Source of the DNA: JALYNX01 sp963749415
GTDB taxonomy: Bacteria > Actinomycetota > Acidimicrobiia > Spongiisociales > ZC4RG35
Assembly: GCA_963749415.1 (NCBI GenBank)
Contig: CAVVMG010000001.1
Span: 2,418,001-2,482,000 of the forward strand
Direction: 5' to 3'
DNA: 64,000 nt
Below the pieces are notes generated by a model, which did no database searches, was not told the DNA's origin, and worked only from the letters and a program-made list of their open reading frames with translations. Below are positions 60,414 through 64,000 of this stretch, piece by piece; position 1 is the first letter of the stretch, and the number at the start of each line of letters is the position of its first letter. Position numbers and translations under genes: made by a program.

Positions 60414-61346
60414 ATGACCACTGAAGCCAAGCGACCGCCACTAACCCATCGGATCGCAGCCGCCCTTCACCGGCGCCCCTGGCTGAAGGTGCTGCTCCTG
60501 CTCGCCCTCCCCGTGATCTGGCTGGTGGGGGTGTACGGAGGGAGCCTCGGCGCCCTCCTCGTCCAGAGCTTCTACGCGCTGGACAGCTTCAGCGGGGCGA
60601 TCGGGGACAACCTGACCCTCGACTCCTGGAGGCAACTGTTCACCGACGCCAACGTCGCCGTGATGGTGCGCACGGTGGGCATGGCGGCTGCGGTGACGGT
60701 GGCCTCGGTGATCGTCGCCTTTCCCCTTGCCTATTACATGGCCCGCTACGCGCACAAGCAGGTCAAGGCGCTACTCGTCCTGGCGGTACTCGTCCCCCTC
60801 TGGTCGTCGTACCTGGTCAGGGTGTATTCCTGGAAGCTGATCCTGGCTGCCGACGGGATCATCAATTGGTTCGTGGAGCGCCTGGGACTGGGGGGAGCCC
60901 TCAGATTCCTGCTCGAGACTCCGGTGATTGGTGGGCCGTCTCTCTCGATTTCACTCGTCGGACAGTTTCTGGTGTTCGTCTACATCTGGCTTCCCTACAT
61001 GATCCTTCCCATCCATGCCTCGTTGGAACGGGTCCCGGGAACGTTGCTCGAAGCGTCCGCCGACCTCGGCGCCCGGCCCGCGGTCACCTTCCGCAAAGTG
61101 ACCTGGCCGATGGCGATCCCCGGCGTGGCTGCCGGGTCGATCTTCACCTTCTCCCTCACCCTGGGTGACTACATCATCCCGACCATCATCGGCGACTCCA
61201 GCCCGTTCATCGGGCTCGCCATCTACTCCTATCAGGGTGTTGCCGGCAACCTCCCGCTTGCCGCTGCGTTCTCCTTCATCCCCATCGCCGTGATGGCGGT
61301 ATATCTGACCGTCGCCCGTCGCTTCGGTGCCTTCGAGGCGATATGA
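60414..61346 (+). CDS. potB: Polyamine ABC transporter permease (PotB-like)
   Basis: 310 residues with about six membrane helices, opening with LKVLLLLALPVIWLVGVYGG. The EAA-type loop ASADLGARPAVTFRKVTWP sits near 235, where the ATPase docks, followed by ITFSLTLGDYIIPTII-like spans. LLVLAVLVPLWSSYLVRVYS is a family signature. ATG follows an imperfect ribosome site after the hairpin; the long upstream frame overlaps potD in another frame and is not used. Overlaps potC by ATGA. Confidence 0.87.
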   Translation: MTTEAKRPPLTHRIAAALHRRPWLKVLLLLALPVIWLVGVYGGSLGALLVQSFYALDSFSGAIGDNLTLDSWRQLFTDANVAVMVRTVGMAAAVTVASVIVAFPLAYYMARYAHKQVKALLVLAVLVPLWSSYLVRVYSWKLILAADGIINWFVERLGLGGALRFLLETPVIGGPSLSISLVGQFLVFVYIWLPYMILPIHASLERVPGTLLEASADLGARPAVTFRKVTWPMAIPGVAAGSIFTFSLTLGDYIIPTIIGDSSPFIGLAIYSYQGVAGNLPLAAAFSFIPIAVMAVYLTVARRFGAFEAI

Positions 61347-62131
61347 GGACCAGGGCAAGCCTCGGATTGAAGCTGGCGGCGGGATTCACTCTCGCCTACC
61401 TCCATGTCCCCATCCTCTTCGTTTTCCTCTATGCCTTCACCACCGAGTCGGCCAGCTTCCAATTCCCGCCTCCCGGTCTCACCACAGATTGGTTTGGCGT
61501 CGCCTGGCAGAACTCCGAAATCCGGGCGGCGTTGAGCCTCTCTCTCCGGGTGGCAGCGATCTCCACCTTGGTCGCCCTGATCGTGGGGACTCTCGCCGCG
61601 GCAGCGGTATGGAGGACCAACTTCTTCGGGAAGAACACTCTGAGCCTGTTCATCATCCTCCCCATCGCTCTTCCCGGGATCATCACCGGAATCGCCCTGC
61701 GCTCGGCGATCAACCTCGGCGATCTCTCGTTCTCGTTCTGGACACTGGTCATCGGACACGCCACGTTCTGTGTGGCAGTGGCCTTCAACAACGTGATCGC
61801 CCGGATGAGACGAACCTCACCGAACATCCTCGAGGCGTCCATGGACCTCGGAGCCCGGGGCTGGCAGACCTTCCGTCACGTCCTGCTCCCTCAGCTGGCC
61901 CCCGCCATGCTGGTGGGAGGCATGCTCGCCTTCGCACTGTCCTTCGACGAGATCATCGTCACCACGTTCACTGCCGGGAATCAGCAGACCCTGCCCATTT
62001 GGATCTTCTCCTCGTTGGTGCGCCCCCGGAACCGCCCCGTCACCAACGTGGTGGCAGTATTCGTGATCGTCATCACCTTCATCCCGATCATCCTCGCCCA
62101 GCGCTACGCGCAGCGGGCCGAGGAGAGTTGA
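61343..62131 (+). CDS. potC: Polyamine ABC transporter permease (PotC-like)
   Basis: 262 residues with six membrane helices. The N-terminal LGLKLAAGFTLAYLHVPILFV is the first helix and the cytoplasmic EAA loop is ASMDLGARGWQTFRHVLLPQL. FALSFDEIIVTTFTAG and IIVITFIPIILAQ-like spans complete the PotC pattern. It pairs with PotB to form the membrane channel. The order A-D-B-C is unlike the common A-B-C-D. ATG by overlap with potB. The aldehyde dehydrogenase gene starts 18 bases later, so it is probably in the same operon. Confidence 0.87.
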   Translation: MRTRASLGLKLAAGFTLAYLHVPILFVFLYAFTTESASFQFPPPGLTTDWFGVAWQNSEIRAALSLSLRVAAISTLVALIVGTLAAAAVWRTNFFGKNTLSLFIILPIALPGIITGIALRSAINLGDLSFSFWTLVIGHATFCVAVAFNNVIARMRRTSPNILEASMDLGARGWQTFRHVLLPQLAPAMLVGGMLAFALSFDEIIVTTFTAGNQQTLPIWIFSSLVRPRNRPVTNVVAVFVIVITFIPIILAQRYAQRAEES

Positions 62132-62149
62132 GCAGAACAGGAGCATCAC

Positions 62150-63592
62150 ATGGCTTGGGATCTCTGGATCGATGGGAAATGGACCCCTAGCAACGGCGGG
62201 GCACCGTTGAAGGTGGAGAACCCGGCCACGGGCGAGGTCTTCGACGAGGTGGTCGATGCTTCGGCAGATGACGTCAACACCGCGGTCGAGTCGGCGAGCA
62301 GCGCTTTCTTCGACGGGCGATGGTCACGAGCGACGCCGGGCGAGCGAGCCAAGGTGATCCACAAACTTGCCGATCTTCTCGAGGAGCGGGCCGAGGATTT
62401 CGCGCGGGTGGAGTCGGAGGACACCGGAAAGCCCTACGCCCAGGTTGCGCTCGGCGCCGACATCCCTTTTGGAGTCGACAATCTGAGGTTCTTCGCCTCC
62501 GCCGCCAGGAACGTCGCCGGAACCGCGGCCGGTGACTTCGCCGCCGGGTACACCTCGATGCTCCGCCGGGAGCCGGTGGGGCCCGTTGGCCAGATCGCAC
62601 CCTGGAACTACCCGCTCCTGATGGCGATCTGGAAAGTGGGACCTGCTCTGGCCGCTGGCTGCACCACGGTGCTCAAGCCCGCACCAGGGACGCCTCGCAC
62701 CGCCCTGATGCTCGGTGAATTGGCCTCGGAGGCCGGGATCCCCGACGGTGTCTTCAATGTGATATCCGGGGGCAATGACACCGGCCAGGCACTGGTCGAG
62801 CACCCGGGGCTGCGCATGGTGTCCCTCACCGGGTCCACCGGCACCGGGAAGAAGGTCATGAAGACCGCCGCCGACACCCTGAAGCGGGTCCATCTCGAGT
62901 TGGGTGGGAAGGCTCCGTTCATCGTCTTCGACGACGCCGACGTGGAAGCGCTCTCGGAGGCGGCCATGGTCGGGGCCCTCTACAACACCGGCCAGGACTG
63001 CACCGCGGCGACGCGGCTCTATGTCGAGCGGGGACGTCTCGATGAGACCATCGACGCCGTCGTGTCAGCCTTCAACGGAGTGACCATCGGAGACCCAACC
63101 GACGAGGAGACATTCATGGGCCCGCTGATCTCGGCGACACAGCGAGATCGGGTCAGCGGCTTCGTCGAGAGAGCCAAGGAGTCTGGGGCGCGGGTCGTGA
63201 TCGGTGGTGGGGTGCCCGAGGGGATGGACAAGGGCTACTACTACTCACCCACCGTGATCGTCGACGCCGACCAGAAATCCGAGATCGTGCAGCAAGAGGT
63301 CTTCGGGCCCGTCCTGGTCGTGCTCCCGTTCGAGGGCGAGCAGCAAGGAGCAGAACTCGGCAACGACGTCCTCTACGGTCTCGCGGCCTCGGTGTGGACC
63401 AGAGACATCGGGCGGGCGATGAGGATGGCTTCGGCCCTCGAGTTCGGGACGGTCTGGGTGAACGACCACATCCCATTGGCCTCCGAGACTCCCCATGGAG
63501 GTTTCAAGCAGTCAGGGTTCGGCAAGGACCTGTCGTTGGAGTCGGTCCACGACTACACCATCACCAAACACGTGATGGTGAAGCACGGCTGA
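62150..63592 (+). CDS. Aldehyde dehydrogenase, gamma-aminobutyraldehyde type (PatD/Prr-like)
   Basis: 480 residues. The NAD region includes PWNYPLLMAIWKVGPALAAG and SLTGSTGTGKKVM. The catalytic Glu is in LELGGKAPFIVFDD and the nucleophilic Cys in NTGQDCTAATRL. WVNDHIPLASETPHGGFKQS near 430 is the aminobutyraldehyde/betaine branch signature. It likely oxidises 4-aminobutyraldehyde, the product of putrescine deamination, to GABA. Directly after potADBC, which fits putrescine uptake followed by oxidation; the enzyme making the aldehyde is not in this window. ATG start with AGGAG upstream. Confidence 0.87.
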   Translation: MAWDLWIDGKWTPSNGGAPLKVENPATGEVFDEVVDASADDVNTAVESASSAFFDGRWSRATPGERAKVIHKLADLLEERAEDFARVESEDTGKPYAQVALGADIPFGVDNLRFFASAARNVAGTAAGDFAAGYTSMLRREPVGPVGQIAPWNYPLLMAIWKVGPALAAGCTTVLKPAPGTPRTALMLGELASEAGIPDGVFNVISGGNDTGQALVEHPGLRMVSLTGSTGTGKKVMKTAADTLKRVHLELGGKAPFIVFDDADVEALSEAAMVGALYNTGQDCTAATRLYVERGRLDETIDAVVSAFNGVTIGDPTDEETFMGPLISATQRDRVSGFVERAKESGARVVIGGGVPEGMDKGYYYSPTVIVDADQKSEIVQQEVFGPVLVVLPFEGEQQGAELGNDVLYGLAASVWTRDIGRAMRMASALEFGTVWVNDHIPLASETPHGGFKQSGFGKDLSLESVHDYTITKHVMVKHG

Positions 63593-63604
63593 CCGGCTCC
63601 GGGT

Positions 63605-63898
63605 TCAAGACAGCTCGGATACCGCCTGGCGGAACTCGTCTTCGCTGAGCGCGGCCATGGTGACGGTGCTCACGTTCCCCGCCATCCCCAGGGTCAACAA
63701 CCCCTTCGCCGCGGCCGCCGTGTCGGGAGCGTCGATCACCGCCACGATGTCGTGCTCGCCCATCGTCAGATAGAAGTCCTTGATGGTGACTCCGTATTGG
63801 GCCAGGCCCTCGCGTGCGGTGTCGAGCCGGGTAGGGCTGTCCTTGATCGAGGCGATCCCCTGTGCGGTATAGCTACCCAGGATGATGAACGTTGCCAT
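63605..63898 (-). CDS. GYD domain protein
   Basis: 97 residues covering one GYD domain: MATFIILGSYTAQGIASIKD is the first strand-helix unit, FYLTMGEHDIVAVIDAP the central strand and AALSEDEFRQAVSEL the last. These ferredoxin-like small proteins have no established function. ATG with AAAGGAGA about four bases upstream. It is convergent with the aldehyde dehydrogenase, with a 12-base gap, so their transcripts meet here. Confidence 0.83.
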   Translation of the reverse strand: MATFIILGSYTAQGIASIKDSPTRLDTAREGLAQYGVTIKDFYLTMGEHDIVAVIDAPDTAAAAKGLLTLGMAGNVSTVTMAALSEDEFRQAVSELS

Positions 63899-63939
63899 GA
63901 GTCTCCTTTCGCCCCCGCGGCGAAAGCTACTCCGCGGCG

Positions 63940-64000
63940 CTACTCGAAGACGACGGTCTTCGATCCGATCAGGATCACGCGGTCCTCGGCATGATTTCGC
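63940..64000 (-). CDS. C-terminal end of a gene entering from the right edge
   Basis: The last 19 codons of a frame reading NHAEDRVILIGSKTVVFE before a TAG. The 61 bases visible are too few to name a family. It is upstream of the GYD gene on the same strand, about 40 bases away, so the two may be cotranscribed. The frame is plausible by composition but the tail alone is weak evidence. Confidence 0.35.
   Translation of the reverse strand, partial: RNHAEDRVILIGSKTVVFE

Noticed and set aside
63752..63994. Plus-strand frame at the right edge
   Set aside because: It is antisense to the GYD gene and the adjacent partial gene, and has no recognisable protein.
1..64000. rRNA, tRNA, riboswitch or prophage genes
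   Set aside because: I saw no cloverleaf, conserved rRNA stretch, aptamer or phage structural gene; a small RNA could still be present, since I could not run a covariance search.

Overview
The window is a GC-rich, gene-dense bacterial chromosome segment with about 62 protein genes and no rRNA, tRNA, CRISPR array or insertion sequence that I can see. The lineage looks like a high-GC actinobacterium, most likely class Acidimicrobiia. The signs are S-layer homology (SLH) proteins with the actinobacterial Cys-containing repeat style, Ser/Thr-rich linkers on secreted proteins, F420-type luciferase-like oxidoreductases, a DUF222/HNH (13E12-type) gene, SufU-type Fe-S assembly and frequent GTG/TTG starts with 4-base ATGA/GTGA/TTGA overlaps. 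This placement is inferred from gene content only.

Layout. 1-2.1 kb (minus): end of a polysaccharide export locus (permease, ATPase, glycosyltransferase cut by the window edge). 2.2-6.2 kb (plus): a five-gene overlapping operon with MauE-like and MauD-like thiol-redox proteins around a Tat-exported, Cys-rich protein. That protein resembles the methylamine dehydrogenase light chain and is fused to propeller-like repeats; an SLH protein ends the operon. 6.2-9.5 kb: Xaa-Pro peptidase, a polysaccharide-lyase-like SLH protein, a DUF5655 protein. 9.5-14 kb (minus): lipoate/2-oxoacid dehydrogenase genes (lpd, E2, a LipB-LipA fusion). 14-24 kb: small membrane and zinc-ribbon proteins, an acyl-CoA dehydrogenase with a divergent TetR gene, prephenate dehydrogenase between two luciferase-like oxidoreductases, YbaK, then sufC-sufS-sufU. 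24-29 kb (minus): fumC, an M42-like peptidase and a second suf set (sufD, Rieske, second sufC). 29-38.6 kb: DUF4015 protein, primary-like sigma factor, class III aminotransferase, membrane alpha/beta hydrolase, RibD-like reductase, GNAT, DUF222/HNH, stress-type helical protein. 38.7-49 kb: secreted Ser/Thr-linker proteins, a methyltransferase and an NAD-dependent reductase, a two-component system bracketed by two paralogous exported proteins, a cNMP-domain protein, a glutamine amidotransferase, and an ECF sigma factor with a GerMN/Gmad2 membrane protein. 49-52.7 kb: a giant class III cyclase/ATPase. 52.7-63.6 kb: an amine-catabolism region with a glnA-like ligase, SDR and aldehyde dehydrogenase divergent from an ethanolamine-type permease, then a potADBC transporter and a second aldehyde dehydrogenase. 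63.6 kb to the end: a GYD protein and the tail of another gene.

How they work together. The 2-6 kb operon looks like an envelope redox-maturation module serving a disulfide-rich exported protein. The 52-63 kb region fits uptake and oxidation of ethanolamine and/or putrescine, with a gamma-glutamylation branch. The two suf sets together supply SufC, SufD, SufS, SufU and a Rieske protein; SufB is not here.

A caution on the sequence: at least five otherwise intact genes (sufS, the OmpR-type regulator, an SDR, and an aldehyde dehydrogenase twice) and the 38.7-40.1 kb gene are interrupted. Every frame change I can trace is in the +1 direction, which suggests a systematic single-base insertion error rather than gene decay.
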